A stretch of 64,000 nucleotides of DNA. Origin: Parafrankia irregularis (lineage in GTDB: Bacteria; Actinomycetota; Actinomycetes; Frankiales; Frankiaceae). Shown piece by piece: positions 1-8,538 of the stretch. The position numbers and the translations under genes are program-made. The DNA lies in contig NZ_FAOZ01000006.1 of the NCBI RefSeq assembly GCF_001536285.1, positions 186,001 to 250,000 of the forward strand, given 5' to 3'. The notes beneath the pieces were generated by a model. It saw nothing but the letters and a program-made list of their open reading frames with translations. It searched no databases and was not told the DNA's origin. How positions within the stretch are numbered: position 1 is the stretch's first letter; every line of letters begins with the position of its first letter.

Positions 1-1
1 G

Positions 2-136
2 GTGAACATCTACGGCTGGTTCGACGTCGCCGTGCCGTTCGGCGGGTTCCGGGCCAGCGGCTACGGCAAGGAACACGGGATCGAGGCACTCGACGCCTAC
101 CTGCAGACCAAGGCCGTCTGGATGGGCCTGTCTTGA
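2..136 (+). CDS. NAD(P)-dependent aldehyde dehydrogenase, C-terminal end only
   Basis: The window opens inside this gene; only the last 44 codons are present. The residues PFGGFRASGYGKEHG followed by LDAYLQTKAVW are the conserved C-terminal block of the aldehyde dehydrogenase superfamily (oligomerisation region). The catalytic Cys and Glu lie outside the window, so the substrate cannot be judged. The TGA stop overlaps the TTG start of the TenA-like gene by four bases, implying translational coupling with it and, through it, with the Rieske oxygenase. The likely role is oxidation of an aldehyde produced in the same pathway (inference from context). Confidence 0.85.
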   Translation: MNIYGWFDVAVPFGGFRASGYGKEHGIEALDAYLQTKAVWMGLS

Positions 137-879
137 ACGGCTCACCACGGCTGCGGAACGAGCCTGACCTGCGGAACGAACTGGATCTGCGGGACCAGCC
201 GGGCCTGCCGCTCGCCGAGTTCCTGCGCGGGCGGGCCGGCGCGGTATGGGCGACGCTGCTCGACCATCCGTTCCCCGCCGAGATGGCCGCCGGCACGCTC
301 CCGCCGGCGAAGTTCCGCTTCTACATCGACCAGAACCTGCTCTACCTGCCGGAGTACGCCCGGGTGCTGGCCGCGGGCGCGACCGTCGCCCGGGACGACG
401 CCGAGCTGCGTCGTTTCAGCTCGGCGCTGGTGAACATCACCGACACCGAGATCCCGCAGAACGAGCGGCTGCGCGCCGCGATCGCCCGGCTGGGCGCCGG
501 CCCGTCAGCCCACCACGACGTGCTGGCGCCGGCCGCGCAGGCGTACGTCGCGTACCTGGCGATGGTCGCGGCCCGCTTCGGCCCGGCGGAGATCTTCGCC
601 GCGATCCTCCCCTGTGCCTGGTCCTACGGCCAGATCGGGCGCCGGCTGAGCCCGTCGGCGGTCGACCACCCGGTCTACGCCGACTGGCTCCGCTTCTGGT
701 CCACCGACGAGGCCACCGCCTACGAGGCCGAACTGATCGCGCACGCGAACACGCTGGACGACCGGCCCGACCAGCCCGACCGGGAGCGCCTGGCGACGAT
801 CTTCCTGACCGCGGCCCGCTTCGAGCGCGCCTTCTGGGACATGGCCTACCACACCGAGCACTGGGCGGACCTGGCGTGA
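133..879 (+). CDS. TenA/THI-4 family protein with altered active-site positions
   Basis: 248 residues, close to the usual TenA length (about 220-240). TenA proteins are all-helical and B. subtilis TenA is a thiaminase II/aminopyrimidine hydrolase. Family features seen: the nucleophile-type Cys in PCAWSYGQIG (~residue 157), and the C-terminal FERAFWDMAY segment with the conserved Glu. Aligned by eye with remembered B. subtilis TenA, the Asp that contacts the pyrimidine (Asp44) corresponds to Asn in IDQNLLYL, and Tyr163 corresponds to Trp in LRFWST. The TTG start overlaps the dehydrogenase stop, and the stop overlaps the GTG of the Rieske gene (GTGA). No thiamine gene is nearby, so a catabolic role with its partners is as likely as thiamine salvage. 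Confidence 0.8.
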   Translation: MNGSPRLRNEPDLRNELDLRDQPGLPLAEFLRGRAGAVWATLLDHPFPAEMAAGTLPPAKFRFYIDQNLLYLPEYARVLAAGATVARDDAELRRFSSALVNITDTEIPQNERLRAAIARLGAGPSAHHDVLAPAAQAYVAYLAMVAARFGPAEIFAAILPCAWSYGQIGRRLSPSAVDHPVYADWLRFWSTDEATAYEAELIAHANTLDDRPDQPDRERLATIFLTAARFERAFWDMAYHTEHWADLA

Positions 880-2054
880 CGATCCTCAGCCCCACTCCGG
901 CCGGCACCCCCACCCCGGCCGGCGGCGCGGCCCCAACCGGCGGCGCCGTCCTGAGCGGCGGCATCGTCCTGAGCGGCGGTCTCACCGAGGTGGCGGACGG
1001 GCGCGACCCGGACGCGGGCCTGCTGACCACCGCGCGGCGCGAGGAGTACGACGCGGCCTGGCTGGCCGCGGCCCGGCGCAGCTGGCATCCGGTGGCCCGT
1101 GGGCAGGACGTCCCGGTGGGCCGGCCGGTCCCGGTCACCCTGCTCGGGTCGGAACTGGTGCTGTGGCGCCGTGCGGACGGGCAGCTCGGCCTGCTGGCGG
1201 GGAGCTGCGTGCACCGCGGAACCCGGCTCGCCGACGGCTCGGTCACCGCCGCCGGGGACCTGCGCTGCCCCTACCACGGCTGGGAGTTCCGGGCCGACGG
1301 CTCCTGCGCGCTGGTCCCCCAGCTCGGCTCCGACCGGGTGCCGGCCCGGATCCGCCAGCCCGCGGCCCAGGTCGACGAGCACGCCGGCCTGGTCTGGGCC
1401 TGCCTGGCCCCGCCCGGCGAGGAGGCGACCGCGAGGCCGACGCTGCCCGAGGCGGACCTCCCCGCCTTCCGCCGGCACATCGGCGCACCGATCCACTGGC
1501 GGGCGCAGGCCAGCCGGCACATCGAGAACTTCTGCGACATCGCGCACTTCTCGATCCTGCACACGTCGTCGTTCGGCAACCCCGACGTGCTCGGGGTGGA
1601 CCGCTACGGCGTGCGGCGCACCGAGACGGGCCAGCTGCTGCTGCACTACGACTACCCAGGGCGCGACTACCTGGCCGGCACCGCCGGCCAGGTCGGGCCC
1701 GAGATGCTGATCACCCTGGACTACGAGGTCCAGCTGCCGTTCACGGTCACCCTGCGGGAGATCAACGGCCCGGGCACCCTGGTGTTCACCGCGCTGTGTC
1801 CGGTCGACGCCACCAGCTGCGTCGTGTTCTGGCTGTCGGCCCGCACGGACGGGGTGGAGCTGGACGGGCCGCGGGTGGAGCGGGCCGAGACCGAGATCCT
1901 GGAGGAGGACCGGCTGATCGTGGAGCGCCAGCGCCCGGCCCGGATGCCACTGGCCCGCGGCGGCGAGGCGCACCTGCGGTTCGACCGCTTCTCCGTCGCC
2001 TACCGCGAGTCGCTCGCCGCGCTCGGCTACCCCGATCTGCCGCCGACCCACTGA
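876..2054 (+). CDS. Rieske non-haem iron oxygenase, alpha subunit
   Basis: 392 residues from a GTG overlapping the TenA stop; longer upstream reading would lie inside tenA in another frame and has no family support. The N-terminal Rieske [2Fe-2S] domain has C111-x-H113 and C131-x2-H134 (CVH...CPYH). The C-terminal catalytic domain has NxxDxxHxxxxH with D221, H224 and H229 (DIAHFSILH) for mononuclear iron. Layout and size match single-component oxygenase subunits of the vanillate demethylase/PobA group, which hydroxylate or demethylate aromatic or N-methyl substrates using a separate reductase. No reductase or ferredoxin gene is in the window. Residues ~1-35 are a low-complexity Pro/Gly/Thr extension. 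With the upstream aldehyde dehydrogenase it suggests an oxidative degradation operon; substrate unknown. Confidence 0.9.
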   Translation: MTILSPTPAGTPTPAGGAAPTGGAVLSGGIVLSGGLTEVADGRDPDAGLLTTARREEYDAAWLAAARRSWHPVARGQDVPVGRPVPVTLLGSELVLWRRADGQLGLLAGSCVHRGTRLADGSVTAAGDLRCPYHGWEFRADGSCALVPQLGSDRVPARIRQPAAQVDEHAGLVWACLAPPGEEATARPTLPEADLPAFRRHIGAPIHWRAQASRHIENFCDIAHFSILHTSSFGNPDVLGVDRYGVRRTETGQLLLHYDYPGRDYLAGTAGQVGPEMLITLDYEVQLPFTVTLREINGPGTLVFTALCPVDATSCVVFWLSARTDGVELDGPRVERAETEILEEDRLIVERQRPARMPLARGGEAHLRFDRFSVAYRESLAALGYPDLPPTH

Positions 2055-2202
2055 GCACACCCGCACCGCCACCACCGGGGCCGCGGATGAACGGCGGGGC
2101 CGACTCACGCGAGAACAGAAGGCAGGAAGCTATGGTTCCGCGGTGGGCGGTCCGACGCCCATGACCTGAACCCGCGCGGAAAAGGGACTTTGGGGAGACC
2201 GC

Positions 2203-2721
2203 ATGAGCCCTATCCCGACCGGCCGTGTCATCGGGGAGGGCGATCGCTGCCGCCTCGTCCTCACCCGCACGTTCCAGGCACCGGTGCGGGAGGTGTGGGC
2301 CGCGGTCACCGAGGACGCGCGGCTGGCCCGCTGGATCGGCACGTTCACCGGCGATCCGGCGTCGGGCGAGGTGACCTTCCAGATGACGGCTGAGGACGGA
2401 GCACCCGCCCAGCAGGTCGAGATCCGTGAATGCACACCCCCACATGCCCTCCGCGTGGGCATCCACGCCGGATCGGAGCGCTGGCTGCTCGACCTCGAGC
2501 TCGCCGAGGCTGACGGCGTCACCACGCTGACCTTCTCCCAGCCGGGGCTCGACCCCGCCGCCGCGGAGAACGTCGGGCCCGGCTGGGAGTACTACCTGGA
2601 CCGGCTGGTGGCCGCGGAGACCGGCGGCGAACCGGCCGCCGTCGACTTCGAGCGCGACTACTACCCGGCGATGCGGGACCACTACCAGCGGCAGGCCTCA
2701 GCGCTGAGCCCTCAGGCCTGA
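2203..2721 (+). CDS. SRPBCC (AHSA1/START-like) family protein
   Basis: 172 residues. The start FQAPVREVWAAVTEDARLARWI is the typical first strand and helix pair of the Bet v1-like SRPBCC fold, followed by the beta-sheet stretch and the long C-terminal helix (GWEYYLDRLVAAETG). Such proteins bind hydrophobic ligands or act in Hsp90-type stress pathways; the ligand here cannot be predicted. ATG is preceded by GGGGAG at a suitable distance. It is 148 bases downstream of the Rieske gene, so probably has its own promoter, and is convergent with the next gene. Confidence 0.8.
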   Translation: MSPIPTGRVIGEGDRCRLVLTRTFQAPVREVWAAVTEDARLARWIGTFTGDPASGEVTFQMTAEDGAPAQQVEIRECTPPHALRVGIHAGSERWLLDLELAEADGVTTLTFSQPGLDPAAAENVGPGWEYYLDRLVAAETGGEPAAVDFERDYYPAMRDHYQRQASALSPQA

Positions 2722-2726
2722 GGGCT
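2707..2726. terminator. Perfect 20-bp palindrome between convergent genes
   Basis: AGCCCTCAGG followed by its exact reverse complement, overlapping the TGA stop at 2719-2721. It lies between the convergent SRPBCC gene and the lipoprotein gene that ends at 2761, so it is likely a bidirectional terminator. No T-tract, as is common in actinomycetes. Confidence 0.55.
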
Positions 2727-2760
2727 GCCGGAGCTGAGGCCCGCCAGAAGAAATGCCGGG

Positions 2761-3789
2761 TCAGCCGCCGGCGGGCAGGTCCGCGCAGGAGGACTCGTCC
2801 GGCAGCAGCGGACGGAAAGTCAGCCGCCACGTCGCACCCTCGGACGTCCACGGGGTGATGGCGTCCGCCGTGCGCGCCGCCGCCAGCACCTTCGTCGCGT
2901 CGCCGCCGCTGGACGTCACGCAGCTCAGGCCGAGGCCCGCACCGTAGGGCTCACCGGGCAACGGCGGGCCGGGCCAGGGACGTGCCTCCCGGCTCAGCCC
3001 ACCTCCGCCGCCGCACAGGTCGGGCGGGTCGCCGGCGGGCATGCTGCCGGCGGGCGCGCCGTCGCTGGGCGTGCTGGCGCTGGGCGCGCTGCCGCTGGGC
3101 GCGCTGCCGTCCGATGACGGCGCTGGGCAGTTCGCGGCCCACGGCTCGGCGAACGCGGCGATGGCGGTGGGGCTGTACTCCTCCGGTTCGCTGACCGCGC
3201 CCGTGCCCAGGGTGGCGGGCAGGTCGGTGAGCTCGGTGTACAGGCGCTGGGCGGCCTTGCGCGCGGACTGCTGGGCCGCGGTCAGCCCGGTGCCGTCCGC
3301 CTCGGTCAACGCCGTCACCTCCATCGTGCGCACACCACCCGCGGTCCGGACGGTGAACCGGGTCGACGGGGCATCCGCGATCGGCGGCTGGCCGAAGTCC
3401 GGTTCGGTGCCGACACCGGCCGCGACCGCGTGGTCGACGAGCTTCTGGACATCCGCGGCCGAGATCCGCCGCAGCTGGAGGTTCGGCAACGCCGGGCCGG
3501 GCCACACCGCGGCCACCGGGCCTTCGGTGAGCACCCGACCGTCGTGGTAGATCGCGACCAGCGGTAGCCGGGTGGCCAGCATCTGCGCTGTCACGAAACC
3601 GCCGATCCAGTCCACCCGCACCGCCACGGCGTCCGCGTCGAGGCCGGTAGTGGCACCGGTGCCGAGGCTGTCGCGGGCCGGGCCGGCGGCGGTGGCTCCG
3701 GTGCAGGCCACGCTCGCCAGTGCGGTCACCAGCGCCAGGGGTAGGACGGCCGCCATCAGGCGTCCGCCGCGGAGCATTGTCATCGCCAT
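2761..3789 (-). CDS. Secreted protein or putative lipoprotein of unknown function
   Basis: 342 residues from the ATG at 3789; an upstream ATG (3912) would place 41 charged residues before the signal peptide, so I prefer 3789. The N-terminus MTMLRGGRLMAAVLPLALV is a signal peptide, and SVAC near residue 29 is a weak lipobox. A Ser/Pro/Ala/Gly low-complexity stretch (~residues 228-262) separates an N-terminal domain from a short C-terminal domain with several Cys. I recognise no catalytic motif. It is divergent from the kinase gene that starts at 4040, so the two may share a control region; a role at the cell envelope is only inferred. Confidence 0.7.
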   Translation of the reverse strand: MAMTMLRGGRLMAAVLPLALVTALASVACTGATAAGPARDSLGTGATTGLDADAVAVRVDWIGGFVTAQMLATRLPLVAIYHDGRVLTEGPVAAVWPGPALPNLQLRRISAADVQKLVDHAVAAGVGTEPDFGQPPIADAPSTRFTVRTAGGVRTMEVTALTEADGTGLTAAQQSARKAAQRLYTELTDLPATLGTGAVSEPEEYSPTAIAAFAEPWAANCPAPSSDGSAPSGSAPSASTPSDGAPAGSMPAGDPPDLCGGGGGLSREARPWPGPPLPGEPYGAGLGLSCVTSSGGDATKVLAAARTADAITPWTSEGATWRLTFRPLLPDESSCADLPAGG

Positions 3790-4039
3790 GGCCCTTAGAC
3801 GGCGCAGTCCCCGCTCTGGTTCACCGTCACCGCGGCTCGTTCGGGGGCACTTCGCTGACGCCGCCGACTCCCCGCCGTCATCCGTACCTTCCGGCCTATG
3901 ATCGGCGGGCATTCCATTTGCCTGTCAGTATCTTTCGGCGCAATCGTCTCGAGACGCGGCAACTCCACCCGCGACGCCACTGCCGACCTGACGGTCGGGC
4001 CCGAGCAGGCCACTGCGGACGAAAGGCGGGCGACACCGC

Positions 4040-5743
4040 ATGAAGCCCCTCGGCCCCGACGACCCGCGTACCGCGGGTGCCTACCGACTCGTCGGCGTTC
4101 TCGGGGCCGGCGGGATGGGCCGGGTGTACCTGGGCCGCAGCCCCGGCGGGCGCAACGTGGCCATCAAGGTGATCCGCCCGGAGTTCGCGGACCATCCGGA
4201 GTTCCGCGCCCGGTTCCGGCGTGAGGTCGAGGCCGCCCGGCGGGTCGGCGGCCGGTGGACCGCGCAGGTGATCGACGCGGACGCGGACGCCGAGCGGCCC
4301 TACCTCGTCACGGTGTACGTCCCGGGCCCGTCGCTGCTGGATGCCGTTCACCGGCACGGCCCACTGCCCGCCCCGACCGTGACGGCTCTGGGTGTCGGCC
4401 TCTCCGAGGCGCTGATCAGCATCCACGCCGCGGGGGTGGTGCACCGCGATCTCAAGCCCTCGAACGTGCTGCTCACCGTCGACGGCCCGACGGTGATCGA
4501 TTTCGGGATCGCCCGCGCGGTGGACTCGACCATTCTCACCCAGTCCGGCTCGATGATCGGCTCGCCGGCCTTCATCTCGCCCGAGCAGATCACCGGCGGG
4601 GACATCGGGCCCGCCAGCGACGTGTTCGCGCTCGGCGCCGTGCTGGTCTTCGCCGCGACGGGCAGCGGGCCGTTCGCGGGCACCGGGACACCTGCCGTGC
4701 TGTACGGGATTCTCAACGGCGAGCCGCGGCTGGACGGCGTACCGGCCGAGCTCCGCGCGGCTGTCGAGGCCTGCCTGCACAAGACCCCGGCCCTGCGCCC
4801 GCGGCCCGCCGAGATCAGGCGGGCCCTCCTTCCGGACGACCGTGCCGGTGGCGCGCTCTGGGCCCGCTGGCTGCCGCCGGAGCTGGTCACCGGTCTGATC
4901 CGGCAGGCGGTCGACGTCCTCGACCTCGAAGGTTCCGGCGGCCGGCCCGAGGTCGTCCGCTCCGATGAGACGGTGTCCCACGACGCCCCGTCGCGCAGCG
5001 CTGTCACCCACGCCCCGTCGCACGGCACCGTCACCCACACCCCGGCGTACAGCACCGCGGCTGCGGAGATCCCCGGCCTGACACCGCCGCCGGAGCAGGC
5101 CGGTCGGGACGGCCAGCGGCGCCTGCTGGCCGTCATCGCCTCCGTGGCCACCATGTGCCTGGTGATCATCGTGACGGCCGTCGTGCTGATCGGCTCCCGT
5201 GACTCCGGAGACGACGCGAAGATCGCCGACCAGGCCGGCACCGGGTCGCCCGCACCCCTCTCCGCGAGCGCGGGCCCCGGGGGCCGCGGGACGGCATCGG
5301 ACGGATCGGACCCCGCCGCGTCCCCGGTACGTCCCGGCCCGCTGCCCGCCGGCTACGCCGGGACCTGGGAGGGGCAGGTCACCTCACATCTGGGCGTCAC
5401 CCAACAGGTGGTGATCACCCTCCGGGCCGGCTCTGCCGGCGAGGTCGTCGGGCGTTCCGAGTTCACCCTCGACGGGCTCGGGGGCCTGGTCAGCGTTGGC
5501 TCGGAATCGGTGAAGTGCGTCGGCGACCTGGAACTCGTCGGCCTCTCCGACGGCGCGGCCGTTCCGGGAATCGTGCTGCGCGATGTCCCGGGCTCCGACC
5601 GGAATCCGACCCTGCTGGGCCTGCAGGTGTGCACGAGCGGCGGAACGAGCCGGCTGGCTCTGACCGGCGACGACGAGCTGGCCTTCCAGTCCGACGAGGA
5701 CGACGCCGGGCGACCTGCCGGCACGCTGAGCCGCCGCGGCTGA
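4040..5743 (+). CDS. Hanks-type serine/threonine protein kinase, membrane anchored
   Basis: 567 residues. Cytoplasmic kinase domain at ~15-270: glycine loop GAGGMG (22-27), catalytic Lys K43 in VAIK, catalytic loop HRDLKPSN (H135, D137), DFG at D154, and SPEQ in place of APE. A juxtamembrane linker of Ser/Thr/His/Pro repeats precedes one transmembrane helix (~residues 362-386), and an extracellular region of ~180 residues follows, with no PASTA repeats. This is the PknB-like architecture of actinomycetes. The extracellular part (GTWEGQVTSHLG...) looks like the small beta-sandwich sensor domain seen in many Streptomyces/Frankia kinases. Substrates unknown. Confidence 0.93.
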   Translation: MKPLGPDDPRTAGAYRLVGVLGAGGMGRVYLGRSPGGRNVAIKVIRPEFADHPEFRARFRREVEAARRVGGRWTAQVIDADADAERPYLVTVYVPGPSLLDAVHRHGPLPAPTVTALGVGLSEALISIHAAGVVHRDLKPSNVLLTVDGPTVIDFGIARAVDSTILTQSGSMIGSPAFISPEQITGGDIGPASDVFALGAVLVFAATGSGPFAGTGTPAVLYGILNGEPRLDGVPAELRAAVEACLHKTPALRPRPAEIRRALLPDDRAGGALWARWLPPELVTGLIRQAVDVLDLEGSGGRPEVVRSDETVSHDAPSRSAVTHAPSHGTVTHTPAYSTAAAEIPGLTPPPEQAGRDGQRRLLAVIASVATMCLVIIVTAVVLIGSRDSGDDAKIADQAGTGSPAPLSASAGPGGRGTASDGSDPAASPVRPGPLPAGYAGTWEGQVTSHLGVTQQVVITLRAGSAGEVVGRSEFTLDGLGGLVSVGSESVKCVGDLELVGLSDGAAVPGIVLRDVPGSDRNPTLLGLQVCTSGGTSRLALTGDDELAFQSDEDDAGRPAGTLSRRG

Positions 5744-5790
5744 CCGACGGCGCCGGACGCCCGGCCGGGGCTGAGGCCGCCATGGGTCAT

Positions 5791-5806
5791 GGCCTGACAT
5801 CAGGCC
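5791..5806. terminator. Short inverted repeat between convergent genes
   Basis: GGCCTGA and TCAGGCC separated by two bases, between the ends of the kinase gene and the SDR gene, touching the latter's stop codon. Short and tight-looped, so only a possible terminator. Confidence 0.35.
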
Positions 5807-6513
5807 TACATGAGCTGGCCGCCGTCGACGGCGTATTCGCTGCCGGTGATGAAGCTCGCGGCCGGTGAGGCGAGGAAGGCGACGACCTCGGCCACGTCCT
5901 GCGCGGTTCCGGCGCGGCCGAGCGGCAGCTCCTTTCCCAACCGGTCGGCCGTGGACGGATCGAGCATCGGGGTCGCGATCGGCCCCGGCACCACCGCGTT
6001 CACCCGGATTCGATCCCGGCTGAGCTCCTTGGCCGCCGACTGGGTGAACCCGCGGAGCGCGAACTTGGAGGATGTGTAGGCGCTGTGGTTCGCGAACCCG
6101 CGGACGGCGGCGACGGACAGGGTGTTGACGACCGCGGCGTCGTGGTCCTTCGCCGCGGCGCGCAGGGCGGGCAGTGCGACCTGCACTCCGAGAAAGGCGC
6201 CAAGGCAGTTGATCTCCCACAGCGCGCGCATGCCGTCGGCGGTCTCCTCCGGGATCGAACCACTCCGGAGCACTCCCGCGTTGTTGACCAGGACGTGCAG
6301 GGCGCCGAAACGTTCGACGGCGATCTCGACCGCCCTCCCCCAGTCGTTCTCGCTGCGGACGTCCCCCTGGCAGTCCACGACCAGCGGGTCGTTGCTCTCC
6401 GGGGTGGTCAGGTCCATGGCGACCACGGCGTAGTCCTGTGTGCGCAGGCGGCGGACGACCGCGGCTCCCTGCCCTCTCGCGCCACCCGTGACAATGGCGA
6501 CCCGGTGGGTCAT
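5806..6513 (-). CDS. Short-chain dehydrogenase/reductase (SDR), classical
   Basis: 235 residues, normal for classical SDRs. Seen: cofactor motif TGGARGQG near the N-terminus (TGxxxGxG), NNAG, and the catalytic YTSSK with an upstream Ser, then the PG motif and C-terminal SEYAVDGG. It sits 25 bases downstream of the Baeyer-Villiger monooxygenase on the same strand, so they are probably co-transcribed. The context suggests oxidation of a secondary alcohol to the ketone that the monooxygenase uses (inference). Asp follows the second strand (AMDLTT), which favours NAD over NADP. Confidence 0.9.
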   Translation of the reverse strand: MTHRVAIVTGGARGQGAAVVRRLRTQDYAVVAMDLTTPESNDPLVVDCQGDVRSENDWGRAVEIAVERFGALHVLVNNAGVLRSGSIPEETADGMRALWEINCLGAFLGVQVALPALRAAAKDHDAAVVNTLSVAAVRGFANHSAYTSSKFALRGFTQSAAKELSRDRIRVNAVVPGPIATPMLDPSTADRLGKELPLGRAGTAQDVAEVVAFLASPAASFITGSEYAVDGGQLM

Positions 6514-6538
6514 GTTCTTTCCTCCTCTGTGCAGAGAG

Positions 6539-8497
6539 TCAGGTGAAGAGATAGGAACCGGGCTCGACGTCGCGGGTCATCCGCCAGTAGTCGACCAGGC
6601 GCCAGGGGCTCAGAACGTGCACCCTGCCGTCGTCGCCCTTGTACCAGGAATGCCGCACCGCCGGATGCGCCCAGACCGTGCCGGCCAGTTCGGCACGCAG
6701 CCGCTCGACATAGTCGTCGAACGTCTCGGGGGTCACCTCCATCGACCGGTGCCCGCCCGTCAGCAGTGCCCGCAGGCACGATCCGATGAAGCGCAGCTGG
6801 CATTCCGAGTGGAAGATGATGCTCCCGGCGTGCGCGAGGTTCGTGCCGGGGCCGTACATCAGGAAGAGGTTCGGGAAACGCGGCACGGTGATACCCAGAT
6901 GCGCCGCCGGGCCGTCCGCCCACTCTTCACGCAGGCGGGCCCCACCGCGGCCGGTGATATCCATCGGGGCGAGGAACTCGTTGGCCCGGAAACCCGTCGC
7001 CAGGACGATCACGTCGACCTCGAAACGCCCCCGGCCGGTGACGACGGCGCCGGGCTCGATCCGGATGATCTCGTCGCGGACCAGGTCGACGTTGTCCCGG
7101 CGCAGGCACCGCAGCCAGCTTCCGTCGTCCTGCAGCAGCCGCTTCCCCATCAGCGGGTAGTCGGGAACCACCTTGGCGAGCAGCTCCGGGTCGTCGCCGA
7201 CCTGGCGCTCGATCCAGGACAGGAGCACCCGGCGCCGGGCCTCGTTCGCGGCGTTGACGGACTCCGGGAGCCCCGGCCAGTCCGGGTCCACCCGGACCAG
7301 GTCCAGGGCCTTGTCGCTGGCCTGGTACATGAGCATGAACCGGTACCAGGACGCGTAGCCGGGCAGATGGCGCATGGCCCATCTCGCCCCGTCGTGCACG
7401 GCCTGGCGGTATTTCCGGTTCGGTGCCATCCACTGGGCACTGCGCTGGAACACGACCAGGCTTTCGACGTCCTCCGCGATCGCCGGGGCGACCTGGAAAC
7501 CACTCGCGCCGGCACCGATCAGCGCGACCCGTTTTCCGGCCAGCCCGACCGAGTGATCCCAGCGGGCGGTGTGGAAGACGGGGCCCGAGAAGGTGTCCAG
7601 GCCGGGGATCTCGGGGGTCAGCGGGCGGTTGAGCTGCCCGACCGCCGAGATGACTATGTTCGCGTCGAGACGGGTCTGCGTCCCGTCCGGGCCGCGGGTG
7701 ACCAGGTGCCATCGCGAGGCGGCCTCGTCCCACGTCGCGGAAAGCACCTCCGTGCTCCAGCGGACGTGCGGCGCGATGTCGTGGCGGCGCATCACCTGCC
7801 GGAAATAGCTCAGCAGCTCCGGCTGCTGGGAGAAGTAGCCGCCGAAGCCGTCACTGGGCTCGAACGAATAGCAGTAGAAATGGTTGCCGACGTCCACCCG
7901 GCAGCCCGGGTAGCTGTTCTCCAGCCAGGTTCCGCCGACGTCGGAGTTCTTCTCGATGATGGTGAACGGAATGCCGGCCTGTTTGAGGCGAACCCCGGCG
8001 AGCAGCCCGGACTGGCCGCAGCCGATCACGATGACGGAAAGGCCGTGGCGCGCCGCGGCGTCGAGGTCGCCGAGGTCCAGGCGCCGGGGGTCGTCGCCCC
8101 CGATGTTCATCTCCTCCAGGAACATCTCGGCGTACTCGTCGGCGACCGGTTCGCAGACCAGCCAGGCCATGATCTCCCGCGCGAGCGGGCCGGGCGGCGG
8201 TGGCACCGGCGGGCAGCCGGCGTCCCGGTAGGCCCGGATCGCGGCCAGCGCCTGTTCGCGCAGGGCGCGTGACTCGTGCTCCTCGAGCCCGCCCTGGAAG
8301 TCGTTCGGAATGAAGGTCCGTGGCCGCAGCGGCCCGCGGACGAAGGCGGGGTCCCCGGTGAGATGGGCCATCGACGCGACCAGCGTCGGTACGCTGACGC
8401 CTTCCAGGAACGCGGCGATCTGGTCGTCGTCCTGGGTGATCGGAGGAAGTAAGGAGGACGAGGAGCCTTCGGTTCTCCGGGAGACGCCGGCTGGCAT
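6539..8497 (-). CDS. Baeyer-Villiger monooxygenase, 4-hydroxyacetophenone monooxygenase type
   Basis: 652 residues if started at the ATG at 8497, which has GGGAAGG nine bases upstream; another ATG at 8506 has no room for that site. Flavin enzyme that inserts oxygen next to a ketone to give an ester, using FAD and NADPH. Seen: FAD-binding GCGQSG (~residue 160), the BVMO fingerprint FSGPVFHTARW, a second Rossmann motif GAGASG, and ATGF near the C-terminus. The N-terminal ~140-residue helical extension before the FAD motif is the hallmark of the HapE/4-hydroxyacetophenone monooxygenase subgroup. Neighbours are an SDR, a TetR regulator and an esterase, the expected partners. Confidence 0.9.
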   Translation of the reverse strand: MPAGVSRRTEGSSSSLLPPITQDDDQIAAFLEGVSVPTLVASMAHLTGDPAFVRGPLRPRTFIPNDFQGGLEEHESRALREQALAAIRAYRDAGCPPVPPPPGPLAREIMAWLVCEPVADEYAEMFLEEMNIGGDDPRRLDLGDLDAAARHGLSVIVIGCGQSGLLAGVRLKQAGIPFTIIEKNSDVGGTWLENSYPGCRVDVGNHFYCYSFEPSDGFGGYFSQQPELLSYFRQVMRRHDIAPHVRWSTEVLSATWDEAASRWHLVTRGPDGTQTRLDANIVISAVGQLNRPLTPEIPGLDTFSGPVFHTARWDHSVGLAGKRVALIGAGASGFQVAPAIAEDVESLVVFQRSAQWMAPNRKYRQAVHDGARWAMRHLPGYASWYRFMLMYQASDKALDLVRVDPDWPGLPESVNAANEARRRVLLSWIERQVGDDPELLAKVVPDYPLMGKRLLQDDGSWLRCLRRDNVDLVRDEIIRIEPGAVVTGRGRFEVDVIVLATGFRANEFLAPMDITGRGGARLREEWADGPAAHLGITVPRFPNLFLMYGPGTNLAHAGSIIFHSECQLRFIGSCLRALLTGGHRSMEVTPETFDDYVERLRAELAGTVWAHPAVRHSWYKGDDGRVHVLSPWRLVDYWRMTRDVEPGSYLFT

Positions 8498-8538
8498 TCT
8501 TTTCATCCTTCCCGAGCGGGCATCCGGTCAGGTGCGGG

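Noticed and set aside
246..875. N-terminal extension of the Rieske oxygenase into tenA
   Set aside because: The extended part is Arg/Pro-rich and in a frame overlapping a well supported gene; GTG at 876 overlaps the tenA stop as in coupled genes.
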